A DNA stretch of 64,000 nt from Epiperipatus broadwayi (lineage: Eukaryota; Onychophora; Udeonychophora; Euonychophora; Peripatidae): positions 5,251,011-5,315,010 of the forward strand of contig JAQFVV010006221.1 in assembly GCA_028023455.1 (NCBI GenBank), written 5' to 3'. The position numbers and the translations under genes are program-made. The notes under the pieces are model-generated. The model did not search any database and was not told the origin of the DNA. It saw only the letters and a program-made list of their open reading frames with translations. This document shows, piece after piece, positions 45,650 through 57,409 of this stretch (position 1 is the first letter of the stretch; each line of letters opens with the position of its first letter).

Positions 45650-45885
45650 GATTTCAGTTGCGCTTTACACAAAAATTGAAGCTTGTCTAAAATATTATTA
45701 GAGAGTTATATGGCTAAGCAATTTCAGAGAATGTAAGTCTCCATATTCATAGCCTACTTTAATTGAAGTTTAGCAGTGATTTATGCAAAATTTATGGAAA
45801 GTTTTTTTCTTTCATAAAGTCCATTTTCTGGAGATTGCAAAGCATGATTCCTTCAGTTTATTGCACAGTTGTCATTTGCAATTAC
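45650..45885 (-). mobile_element. Penelope-like element 3' fragment, second copy
   Basis: The minus strand from 45,885 reads 'GCAAATGACAACTGTGCAAT' and continues through the end of the GIY-YIG frame and the 3' tail found at 3,195-3,400 on +. A 40-bp block rich in A and T is inserted after the former stop codon. This copy is more decayed than that at 3.0 kb. Together they define a 3' terminus of one family. Confidence 0.65.
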
Positions 45886-45944
45886 TTATTACTCAAAGAT
45901 GAAGTAGAAAACTAGTATTTTATAAAATTTATATATATATAATA

Positions 45945-46130
45945 TGCCCTGCACAGCTTTGTGCAGTCATAGAGCATCTTACTTGGGATAGGGAGATCCC
46001 AGGCTTGATTCTGTCACTCAAATTTATTATACGATTAGCTTTTTTGTCCAGCATGGTTTGGCATAGTAGGTAGAGCATCCAACTTAGATCGCAGGATAAA
46101 TTCAAATGCCCACAGGTGTGGTTCTCAAAC
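45945..46130 (+). repeat. Dimeric tRNA-derived SINE
   Basis: Two tRNA-like units are spaced 97-101 bp apart. Unit 1 has A box 'GTGCAGTCATAGAGCATC' (45,961) and B box 'GGCTTGATTCTG' (about 46,002). Unit 2 has A box 'GGCATAGTAGGTAGAGCATC' (46,060) and B-box-like 'GATAAATTCAAATGCC' (about 46,094). Both share AGAGCATCnnACTT. A 3' tail reaches about 46,215. Loops and stems are too degraded for a working tRNA gene. Confidence 0.7.
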
Positions 46131-46570
46131 TTCTTGCGAATTCCTAAGCAATAAGCCATATGTCTTATATATATACGTTGTACCTTTACCTTCAGTTCGA
46201 TACATAATATAGAAAACAAAATGATCTCAAATAAATTATAATGCTCTGGCTAAAATACTTATAATCTTGATATAATAAAGATATCCTATAATAATTTCTA
46301 TCATTCGACTAGCTCTAAATAATTAATAAATAATATATGTTTCAATTTATGAAAATTAAATTAATAAAACACTGATAAAATCATGAGACAATTTAGTGAA
46401 GGTAAAGCAGTAATGAATTACATTGAACCTATATCCCACAGGATACAATCTCAATGGCCATAAGAACATTACCCCCCCCCATTATTTCAAATACTAATAA
46501 ATTCATAGTATTCTTAAGGCTAACAATAATCAGTAATTTAGTACATGACCCTATCTCTTAAGCTTGTAAG

Positions 46571-46758
46571 TTATAAACAATGAGGATTGCCAATTCCTCT
46601 ACAAGCTTTATGATAAAGGCTTAGCCAGGGCCAGCACTTAAAATATCTGTCAGGAAACCCCCCTCCCCCAACCCTGACAGAGATATTTTAAGTGCTGGCC
46701 CTGGCTAAGCATTTATCATAAAGCTTGTAGAGGAATTGGCAATCCTCATTGTTTATAA
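46571..46758. repeat. 188-bp near-perfect hairpin with C-rich loop
   Basis: The arm TTATAAACAATGAGGATTGC and onward (46,571-46,655) returns in inverted form at about 46,673-46,758, with only a few differences (GGCTTAG/CTAAGCA). The loop of about 20 nt is C-rich ('CCCCCCTCCCCC'). The arms contain CCTGACAG/CTGTCAGG at the loop base. No target-site duplication was identified. Confidence 0.88.
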
Positions 46759-46759
46759 A

Positions 46760-49700
46760 CTCTAATCTCTTTTACTAAAATAGAATTATAATTACCTCAG
46801 GTTCTTAAAAAATCTAATCAATTTTAAAATATTTACTATAGCCAAGTATGATAAGGGATTTTGTATCATTCCTAACTACACCTAACCAATAATAACAATA
46901 ATAATATTATTACTCTTAATTAAATAACTATTAATCCTATTTACTATTTAACACTATGGTAACTAATAATAATAATAACAGCAATAATAAATAATAATAT
47001 AATTCTTTATTTCTCATATGGCATCTTAATATGATATAATCTGAAATATGTGGCAACAAACAATATTAAGTTCTATGCAGTAAATTGTGTGATCAATTAT
47101 GACTATAATAATATTATTGCAGAAGAAAAATATTCAAATATCATATTTTGGATAATTATTATTTCTAAAAATGAATAATTTGTTTATTCTGTGCAAATGT
47201 ATCATATTCATTTTGAATTCTGTGGATCATGTATTTGTGATGGTGAATAAATCAATCAAAATAACACAGAGATTTATAAAAACAATTTAGCAAATTTATT
47301 GTACTATTCTTTAAAATAAAACAAAACTATATACAATATTTACAAGCATCCTTAATAAAATCTAACAAATATGAATCCAATTAAAATAAGATTAGGTTAC
47401 ATATTTTGATTTCACCGAAAATAAAATCTGTAAGTAAATAAGCCTTCACTCTGACTTATGTACTATTATCACAAATCTTATAAAATGTAATGTTACTTTA
47501 GACCTACACTTATAGTCTAATGTAATTGTTTACTAATTAAGTAAATAGATTACAATGCTTTAATTCAATGTACACAAAAAAATATCAATACTGAAAATAA
47601 TGTTAGTTTTTAAAAATATGTTTCAGTATTCCTTCAATAAATAAAATTGAATTTAACAAAAATAATGTTGATGTTATTCTAGATACTTTTTGCTTGGCAC
47701 CATTCTCAAATCTTAATATGTGTAAAAAAAAAATTCATAAAATACAAGCATTCATCATACTTTGGGTTGTTCATTTTGATATTTTTATCTTTTAAAAATA
47801 TGCATTGCTTTGTGAAAAAGTCAAAAATATCAAGAATTATTTTTAAAAATATCACGAATAGTTGTCATTTCTTTTGTCATCAAAATTGTTTAATAAAAAT
47901 ATGAAAAAGTATTTATGGTTCTTTATAATTCTACTGTCAGCATTTACATTCAATTTCATTTGTATTTTGTCTTAATCCAAAGAAGAAAAATCCATCATAT
48001 TTCCTCGTGAAAAATAACAATCCATCAATCCCAAATGATTCATTATTTTCCTTTCATAAAGTACTATGCTACATGATGTAATACCTGTTGAAATTAAGAT
48101 AGTGATATAATGCAGAGGTCATGAAGAAATGACTAGAGTAAAGACTCAATAGTATAAAATATATTATTAATAATCCACATAAAACAGTATGAAAGAATAG
48201 GTATGACTTTTCTGTCCAATACCTTCAAAAATAATGTCTGGGCTATTTATTCAGATCCTACAGATCATTATAAAATATGAAAATATCACCACTGTCCACA
48301 GAAAGCACATACAAGACACAAGCTATGTTAACTGTACTTGCATAAAAACTACTAAAATGAAAATATAGGCTATTTTCCTATCTTATTCATATATCCTACA
48401 TATAAGCATCCAAGGGTTTCTTTATATGTACTCCCCCAGGCACTATAGATTAAAACTTCATAATAGATCTAACAATCTACATCGCAAAATAACTAGCACT
48501 ACTCCTAATAACAAACCACATTGACATATGATACTATCAATCCAGTACTACTCTAAGAAAAAGGTTTTATTCATCTAAAACTCAGCAATAAAAATACAAA
48601 TGACCTTGTTTTGAAAATATTAAAAGCAATATTCAAATATTTCAAAAGTATGGTTCATTCAGTAAAGAATTATGAAAAATTATGTAACATCAATAAATTG
48701 TATTAAACTTTGTAATATAAAAAAAGAAAACGTGTATGCATATTTCTTCTAAAATCATAGCTTATATCTCAGAATAAAAATCTCTCTCTATATATATAAT
48801 GCACACATACTCATATTCACATACTCATATGATAAAAACAATATTTCAAAAATATTCCAAGCAACTCTAGAAAAAAAAAAATACATGTCACATAATAACT
48901 AAACAATTCAAAAAAATTACCTAGTGACTCTAAAACTTGCAAGTCACTATTTTAGATGTATTCTGGCCCAAGTTTAGCATAAAACATTAATCAAAAATAT
49001 CAGTCATCCAATATAACACAATTAGGTAGTAGTATGAACACTGAACCCCACTGCTTGATGGCATCATTGTTCACAAAACACACATCAATATACCGTTTTA
49101 GTGGCCTATACTTTATGGCTGACACTACAACAGGTGTTTTTTGATTTTGTCATTTTAAAAGAGTAATTATTGCAGCTTTTGATGAAATATCAGAAGAGAA
49201 TGGAAAACAATGGTGTCTCTTATTATACTACAATTGATTTGTTGTCTAGTGTACAATTTCTTTAATTTTCTCTTCTAAAATGCAGTATATATCAATTGTT
49301 ATGTAGTGTAATTGTCAGAGGTTTCCACCAGAAGAAAGGAAATGCATCTAACTACAGTCGGACACAGGATCCTTATGTAGGATGCTATAAATGATGCAAT
49401 GAAGTAACTAACCAATGATTATATCTAGCTTCAATGGGCTAGCTCTTGGTTTATTCACTAAACTTAGATACAATTTAGGCTAGTTCATCTCTCACCCCTC
49501 TTTCAGATTCCATTACACCTCAGTATTCAAGCTCAGGGAGAATATCACCTTTGGTTCTCTTCATGGGTGAATTTATTTAAAGTAACAACTCATTTTAAAA
49601 GACCTAAGACACATCCAACTCAACTATAGTGTTAGGTGTTGTAATTCTATGTATGTTTGCTTATGTATATGCTTAAACAATTAAATTAATGAGTGTGTGT

Positions 49701-52000
49701 ATGGATGACTTTGATAAACCAGAAAGCATTAACAATTGTATTATTATTAGATAAAAATATGAAAATATTGTTTACATAGCAAAAGGTATATTTAGGTGTG
49801 TCTCACATGCATCTCTACCATGTTGAAGATCAAAATAGTCATTAAACAAACCCATTCCCTATGGTAGATATGCATACAGACACTCCCTATATACAAAATT
49901 AATAAGTCTAGCTAAAATACATAAATAAAAATGCAATAAACAAGAAAAAATAATTCTTTATTAAGTTAAACATCATGAAATCCAATATCTATTTACAAAA
50001 TTACCATTCTCATGTTCTGCTTTCTGTTGGAAAAATTTTCCCTAGAGCCTCCCTAAGTTAACAGAAAAGAGGCATTCACACAAGAAGGTTAGTCTTACAC
50101 ACTGAATAATTAAATGAATAACTATTAATTGAACATAAGTATACAAACAAGCACGTCAATTCTGTCATCTTATTGATTGCAAATTAATATGGAAGAGTCG
50201 AAAATAATTCTGACCTTCAACCATATTACATGATGAAGATGAACAATCATTGAGTTGATATGTAAGGCATCAACCTATATTTTATTTACAAAGAGAACAA
50301 AAATAAAACCCTTTTACTTTGGTAAATCTTCACCTCCACATTTCTGTGCTTCTCTTGTAATGAACTTTCCCCCATTTACAAAATACATTTAAAAAATTTT
50401 CAAATGTTGGAAAAATAACAGAATTCTTCAAACAAAATATAAAAAAAAGATTATATATCATGATAATCTTGATCTTGTTCAAAACTCTTGAAATGTTTAT
50501 AATTTAAATGTCAAAGCCTTAATGGATGCAATCCATTCTGATGACACTTCCACCATTTTCCGAATCCTCTAGTAACACTTGGACAAGGTCACTTCCATTT
50601 TTGACAGCTAAATTAGGCATTTTGAGGCATTACTTATGGAGATGAGATTACATCATCACATCCTCTGGCATCTAAGACAGATCCCAGTCCTATGATACAT
50701 TTGTTTAGAAAGCATGCATAGTTCACCAACTACAGAAAATGAATTTTAAACTTCTTTAGCTTATGGTTTGTGTTGAATAACTTGCATGAATAAAAATCTT
50801 ATTCCATTATTTTTAGCATGTGCTGGTTATATATGGAATGTTCCTTTTCTTTCTTTTTAATTGCACAGTTTTCGGCCTTGGATTGTTGCTAACACATTAT
50901 TTAACTGCTGAAGCTTTTGTTTTCTTTTCTGTTTCAGTTCTTGATAACAATCTTGCTAATCTTATCCATAATATTTTTTTAAATCTTCAGCACTTTAAAA
51001 TCGTACATAGAATTGATGTTATTTTCAAGCACATCATCCATTATATTCCTGTTTGAAAATTATATCCACTGTTGTGTTTTTTTTGTTGCTATAACACTAG
51101 ACAAGTTTTTTTTTTAAAAAAAACATGGACTTGAATTTTGGCTTGCCTTTTATGCTTGAGCATGCTATCACTGTAGATTCCTATTGTTATGCAACCTATT
51201 AGATGTTGATATTCCATAACAAGATTTTGTAATAAATTTATGTTGTAGAATTCTAACGTCATTTTCAAACACTTGGCTGCTAAAACATTTAAGACACAAA
51301 ATCATCATCACATCATGTCTATAAATTGATAAGCAGGTCACAATTGGTATATATATGAGAACTTTTAAGATAGTTTTTTTATTATTAGAAAGGGCATTGA
51401 TTCTATTTCAATCCTACTTGGGTTTGGCACTTATTACATGAACTCCACATGTGTGTGCATTTATATGTTCATTCATCTATTAAAGTAAATATTAGGTATT
51501 CAACTCATTATTTTTAGCTCATTTTTCTTTCTGTTTAGCCTACTATGGTGAACATATAAGGGTGGGTTTTGCTATGGATTATAAGCTACCCTTACAGTAC
51601 ATTGCCCAGTTGTACATATAACTAAGATTACATAATCAGATTTTATAGTAAAATTACTGCAGTAAAACTTCATTTATTCATTTATTTTCTTTTTATACAC
51701 TTGATTATTTACGCATTGATTTGACTTGAGGTCATTGCCATGCTTACAGAGTTGTAGTCATAAGTCATGACATTAAAATATTGGTAAAATCTCATTGTTG
51801 ATTTAAGTTTACATATATATATACACTAGTTCATGTAATATTATCTTTAGTTTAAATAAACTGAAGTCTTGTTGTGGGGGTGCATATACATGCATGGGTA
51901 TATCATAGGTATTTATTAACATATATTTAAGCATTTTTTGCCTAGCTCATATTAAAATGGTTTTAGTCTGTTGCTGTGGACATTTGCAGGGTAACAGTGA
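46760..52000. other. Long AT-rich region without recognisable genes
   Basis: Simple (ATA/TAA) sequence at 46,880-47,010 and AT-rich DNA elsewhere. A minus frame at about 49,155-49,000 ('VVVSAIKYRPLKRY' and 'NNDAIKQWGSV') stays open for about 50 codons and looks coding-like, but I cannot name it. A hydrophobic + frame at 50,820-51,056 is low-complexity and not supported. Confidence 0.45.
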
Positions 52001-52040
52001 TAGGATTATAGGTCATCCTTACAATTCCCCCATCTTTACC
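51598..52040 (-). mobile_element. LTR-like starts with polypurine tract, antisense
   Basis: On the minus strand 'AAAGATGGGGGAAT' (about 52,037-52,024) precedes TGTAAGGATGACC..TATAATCC, the layout of a polypurine tract followed by an LTR. A similar start, TGTAAGGGTAGCTTATAATCC, occurs at about 51,598, about 425 bp further. It is on the same strand as the Gypsy integrase remnant at 54.7 kb and could be its 3' end. Weak evidence. Confidence 0.3.
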
Positions 52041-54719
52041 GGGTTAAAATTTTGTTGTCATCAAATTTTAACTCTTAAATGAGATGTGCAGTTATTGCAT
52101 TGGACCATTTATTTATTTATATGTATTTTTTATAAGGCGGTTACAATGCCATTTATTTTCATTTCCTAATACTTACCTAATTATCTTTGTCTCCTCTAAC
52201 TCTTTGCCTCATAGCCCATTGTGCTATAGTGAGATTTCATGGATCTGTCTCCCCTTTCTTCTTTTGACATTACTGGCATTATATCATTATTAACTTTAGT
52301 AATTTCATTAATCTTATTAACCTTATGATGGTTATATGATTCAAACTCAACACTTCTGTGCCTCTGTTACAGAAGGCACATACCTGAACTTGTCAGCCTG
52401 TTATCCTGATTCTTTCAGGCTTACTGAATTTCTGTAAGGACTGAACAGAATATGGAGTGTCCATCATATTGTATGGATCAGCTCCTATACCTTGGTCAGT
52501 TCTGAAGTATTCCAGTAACTGTTTTCACACCAACCTGGGCATACTCACATCATATATGACTACATATATGATAATGATCAGGGATGTATTTAGAGTCTTA
52601 CTGTATCTGCCATACAAGGGTGCCACCAGGCTATTCAAACCTGGAAAAATTTATATAGTAGGCAGATACTAACTGTTAAGATCCAAATCTTATTTTAAAT
52701 TAACCATTAGCCCATGTCACTAGCTCAAGCAGATGCAGAGATTTAATATAAAACTTCTTAAAAATATATTTTTAACATTAAAAAAATAAAATAAGCCACT
52801 ACCAGTAATAAAACACAAAAAACATTTATTAATGCACATATATATTATTTAAAATTGAGGAATAAATTTAGATTTTATTATTATTCTTTAAAATTTAAAT
52901 TATTATTTAAGAAAGTCCGCACAGATGAACATTTTAATAATATTTTTACTTTAGAATGTTGAGTATAGATAGGCTACATAGAATAGTTAAAACTTTTCAA
53001 AATCAATCATTCAATCCTAGACTAAGAGTTTGCAACCAACCCGCCTGCTTCCAGATATACAAATGCAACCAATGCAATATGAAGATGCTAACATAAAACC
53101 ACATTGTCTGCAGCATGATATTATTTGAAGGACATGATCCTCATCCAGTACATCTGTCTGGTGAAGGAATCATAAAATATTTAAAGAGACATGCTATGTA
53201 TGGGGTGAGAGCAGTCTATCTCTTGACTTATAGTCCTTATCCATAGAGCTAAAGGAAATCAATGTCACAGGAAATACATCTGTGTACATTGCAATGCATC
53301 TGCATACATTACAACACAATGACTATGCCTTTGGTTCATACATTTAGTTGGACTTTGCCCTGTATGCTAACATGCTTCACATTGCATTAATATAAATGCC
53401 CATATATATCTCTACTAGCATCGACTTAACTAGGAGACAAATAGTCTAAAATTTAACCCTTTTAAAATAAATATAAACAATTTTATTTGTAAAGTTATTG
53501 ATGGAATTTCTGAGGAAAATTTACAATAAAGTAAACCCAATGGCACTCATCATAAGGTGCTGCACTGACAACTTAAAAGATATACCAGTAAATATGCTTA
53601 CCCACTCAGCATGAGGTGTCATATTTACCGATATGTATAGATCGCATATGAAAATCTTAAAATATAATCAACGTAATGAATCTATGCAGCCATCTCCACC
53701 CAACTTAAATTTAATAAATTTCTAATAATTTAGTTATTAAACAAAACATAAAATAAATTATAACTAAAATGCAAAAAAATAGAAGTGATTAGCAAACATT
53801 ATACAAAAAAAAGACTAGTTTGAATTTACATTTAGTTAGATGAAAAATTTTCTTAGAGGTTTATGTATTTGAAAAAGTTCTTTAAATAGATTAAAAGTTC
53901 ATTTAAAAATTGTGTTTAGTAGGCACAATAAAAAATAAACTTGTTTGAGAGATCTAAAAGTTCATATTTAGAAAACTCTATATTTTCCATTTGATCCTGG
54001 TGATTCCTTAGACTTTATCCATTTTATGAATTCTTTCACTGATTATATTATTTGCCAAAGTTGCTTGGAGACATAATTGTTGCAAAATGTTTGTTTTATT
54101 GCGAGTTAGTCTCAGTGGGCGCAGATAAAGAAAAAGTCTGCAATATAGCTAACTATAAGATGTTTTAACTGGTCAGCATCATTCTATGAATAGTCAATCA
54201 TCTTTTAAATTCAATTATTTTTCTTTTTATAGTATCTGGCCTTCTTATCTCCAATTGATCTAACATGATATCACTGATTCTAATGTTCCATTTTTGGTCC
54301 ATGCTGTGGCTTCATACTTGCAATTGGTCAATCTAATTTTTTCTTTTATCTGACTTTTCTATTATACAGTGCCCAAGGGATTGTCTACTTAAGATTTAAT
54401 GAATAAAACAATCACTTTCATTTTAAGATTCAAATATGACTTTTGAATAGAAATTAATTAACATTTTTTTTCCAAAAAAAAATAGTTTTCCATCTGTGTG
54501 ATATATATGTTAATGTAACTCTTTTAATTTTGGTTTTTAGTTTTTAATAAAACAATTTTGAGATTTTTTTCACCTTTATTTTAATTTTAAAATAATGTAA
54601 CAGCATATGTATATCATTACAATATATATATACAATGCTCCTTTCCCTTTAACGTAATCTTTCTTACTCCATGTCTATGCTTATCTATAAATCTGCAGAT
54701 GAATTAAGTGTCTGAATTA

Positions 54720-55000
54720 AATGATTTTTCAGGTGTCCATCTGATTTTAAAATATGAACATTGTCGATTTCTTTAACCTCGCCTCCCATCCAAAATGCAT
54801 TTGGGCTGGTTTGTTTCACAATAGCATATGGTCCCATATATTGTTGACAAAATTTTTGATGCCTATCTTCAAGTGGCTTACTTGGATGGGGAGTTTCGAC
54901 AGACTTGGGTTTTCTGATCCTTATTCACCATTTGCCAATATGCCATCTGAAACATTTTTCGCTGTGGATATTTAATTGAGAGTTGGTATTTAACAAATAA
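54720..55000 (-). pseudogene. Gypsy (Metaviridae-type) integrase C-terminus, GPY/F module
   Basis: The minus strand reads 'HQKFCQQYMGPYAIVKQTSP', then 'NAFWMGGEVKEIDNVHILK' in one frame (about 54,860-54,745). The GPY motif, SPN and VHI-x-x-K order is typical of the C-terminal GPY/F module of Gypsy-type integrases, which help position the element at its target. Upstream pieces, for example 'FQMAYWQMVNKDQKTQVCRN', fit the preceding integrase region but are shifted. No RT or protease was found, so only the end of pol survives. Possible pol-like scraps extend to about 55,400. The + strand frame at 54,754-54,975 is its shadow. Confidence 0.6.
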
Positions 55001-56099
55001 TATAAATCATGTCACTTTTGATTGGCTTGATTGGTTCATATTCCATGTGTGGGGGGATGACTAGAAATTAAAGTTTAATGTGTCTCCATCTGTGACTTAC
55101 TGTCCTTGACCACCTTTTCCCTTTGGGAGTGCCTAAATCATCATCAAATTTTTCTCTATATACACATATATTTATTCTTTTTTGACATCATAGTGGGTTC
55201 AATTAATATCAATTGTCCATTTTCATGTTCCAATGGTAGAAATCTCTGAAATCCTTCCTTAACACATGCTCTTTCTTTTAAGAACTGTTACTCATGTACT
55301 TAATAAAGACAAAGGGACCTTCATATGTATTGCACAGCCCAAGGAAATGAAAACCCTTTTGTTTAGTGGACTGTAATATGGTCATCTCCATTCTCATCTC
55401 ATAACCTTCTATAATTCCTTTGCATAAAATGCTCATAATATAAATTATGGTTTATTTAGATATAGTTATTTATTTATAAAAACAAATATTTTTCAGAGCA
55501 TTACAAACAATCATAATAGTTCTTTTTAATTGATTGTGACTTTCACATGTGTCAACTTTAGGGACAAACATTCACATGGAAACATGTGACAGCATTTAGG
55601 ACAAACATACATTCATTCATTCACATGGATTTTATATATACATACCAGATGTAATCAGCCTATGTAAATGCTGTCATTTTTTAATTGGTTGCTTTAAGAA
55701 ATTTTTTTAAAGATTTAATGTAACTTAAGCAAAAGATTTTAATATTATATAAATAAATATAAAAAATTCACAATTGAAAACAATATATATGGAACAGATG
55801 GCCTGTTTGGTACACTTCAGAAATAACCCTGGCAAGATATTATTAAGACTTTTTAAATATACCTGTTATATTTGATATGTGAATTTGACAGCATTACAGA
55901 CAACTACAAAAATTAGTTTTTTAGTGACAAAATTATTTTCTTTACATAAAATATTCTTCACGATAAAAATTACAAATTATTAAATATAAAGGGTGGGTTT
56001 ACTTCCTTTGCTTAAAATGCTCTAATAAATATTACAGTTTATAAAAACAAATTTAGTTTTGTTGTTTTTTAATTGTGAATTTGACAGCATTTTGACATG

Positions 56100-57055
56100 T
56101 GATAGCATTAAGAGCCATACCACCATGAAACAGTTTGATACCTCAAAACTGATAAAGTCAGGCTTCAAATGGAGTTGTATACAGGTAAAAGTGCAACTTG
56201 AGATGCTGGCCAAGATTGCAAACCCAAGCTGTGCTGTCAGTGGTTTTGTCAAAACTTGCAAAACAGAACCATATTATTTTTTGAGAGATTTTTTACTAGC
56301 CCACAATTAGCTCAAGAGCTATCTGCAAGTAAAATCTCTTGCTGTGGCAGTCTGAAAGTTGATAGAAAGGATATTCCAGATAGCATCTGCAAAAAAGCTA
56401 AATATTATAAACATATGAAGAGACTTTTATTCTGCAATTGATAGAGACAGTGGTCTTGAGTTTCTAGTTTAGATAAATAAGAAGCCAATTGTTATGCTCA
56501 ATAATGCTCATCCACTATCTCGGACTAATACTGTGTTTAGGACCCATAAAGATGGTATAAAACATTCATATCCATCAATTAAAAAATACAACTGTTTCAT
56601 GGGTGGGGTTGATTTAGCAAACCAGAAGTAAACTCTGTACAGCTGGGATAGAAAGTCAAAGCGATGGACTATGTGCTTATTCTCACATTGTTTTGTGGTT
56701 TTGATACAGCTATTACTAATTCCTACATTTTATATACTGTATACTTGGCCCATAAGCAAATGAGGCCTATATCACATCTGGAATTTAGAATAGCCTTATC
56801 AGCCTCCTCCTTAATGGTGACTTCTCATCCAGGAAAGTGAAGCCTTCTGTAATCATCTGACTCTTACCAGACACTATACTATCTCTGATCTGCATTGTGG
56901 TAATACATTAGGTCAAAGAAGGTGTGTTGTATGCTGAAGAAGCAAAGTATGGCATTCAACTTATTTTGGCTGTGTGGAATGTGGATCTATTACTTTATGT
57001 ACAGAGAAAGAGACCGCTTTGCTGTTTACCATAATAAAAGTGGCACAGATTAAGT
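56100..57055 (+). pseudogene. piggyBac-type transposase (PGBD-like), C-terminal half, degenerate
   Basis: In order across three frames: 'KSGFKWSCIQ' (about 56,155), 'FTSPQLAQELSASKISCCGSLKV' with the family's DNFFTSPxLA block, here 'ERFFTSPQLA' (56,280-56,350, the catalytic D lost), 'FRTHKDGIKHSYPSIKKYN' then 'FMGGVDLANQ' (56,540-56,630, the MGGVDL signature), 'YSWDRKSKRWTMCLF' (the rKSKRWW-like block), and a terminal Cys-rich region 'RRCVLC', 'TYFGCVECGSITLCTEKE' to about 57,030. PiggyBac transposases excise at TTAA. The N-terminal half and terminal inverted repeats were not found; multiple shifts make it dead. Confidence 0.8.
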
Positions 57056-57113
57056 GCCTCTCTAAATCCTCCTATCCCCACACAGTCACAATACACAATG
57101 GTGCACATCCAAA

Positions 57114-57405
57114 CTCAGAATCATGTTTCTACTTGTTTTTGCAATATGTAAGATATATGATGATTTTATTTATATGATTGTTCATGTATTGCATGATTAT
57201 AGTAGCAGTGTATTATTCATTTGTTGCAACTTTGTAGTGGCACAGTTCAAATGGCTCATGCATACAACCCACCATGGGGCAAATAGCACTCAGAATCCTG
57301 TTTCTACTTAGTTCGGCAATAGATAAGATATACGATTTTATTTATATGATTGTTTATTTATTGCATGATTATAGTAACATTGTACTCATTTGTTGCACTT
57401 TTGTA
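57114..57405 (+). repeat. Tandem duplication, period 175 bp
   Basis: CTCAGAATCNTGTTTCTACT begins at 57,114 and again at 57,289, and similarity extends about 115 bp through 'TTTATTTATATGATTGTT' and 'TTGCATGATTATAGTA'. It follows the piggyBac remnant directly and may be its 3' UTR. Confidence 0.8.
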
Positions 57406-57409
57406 ATCT

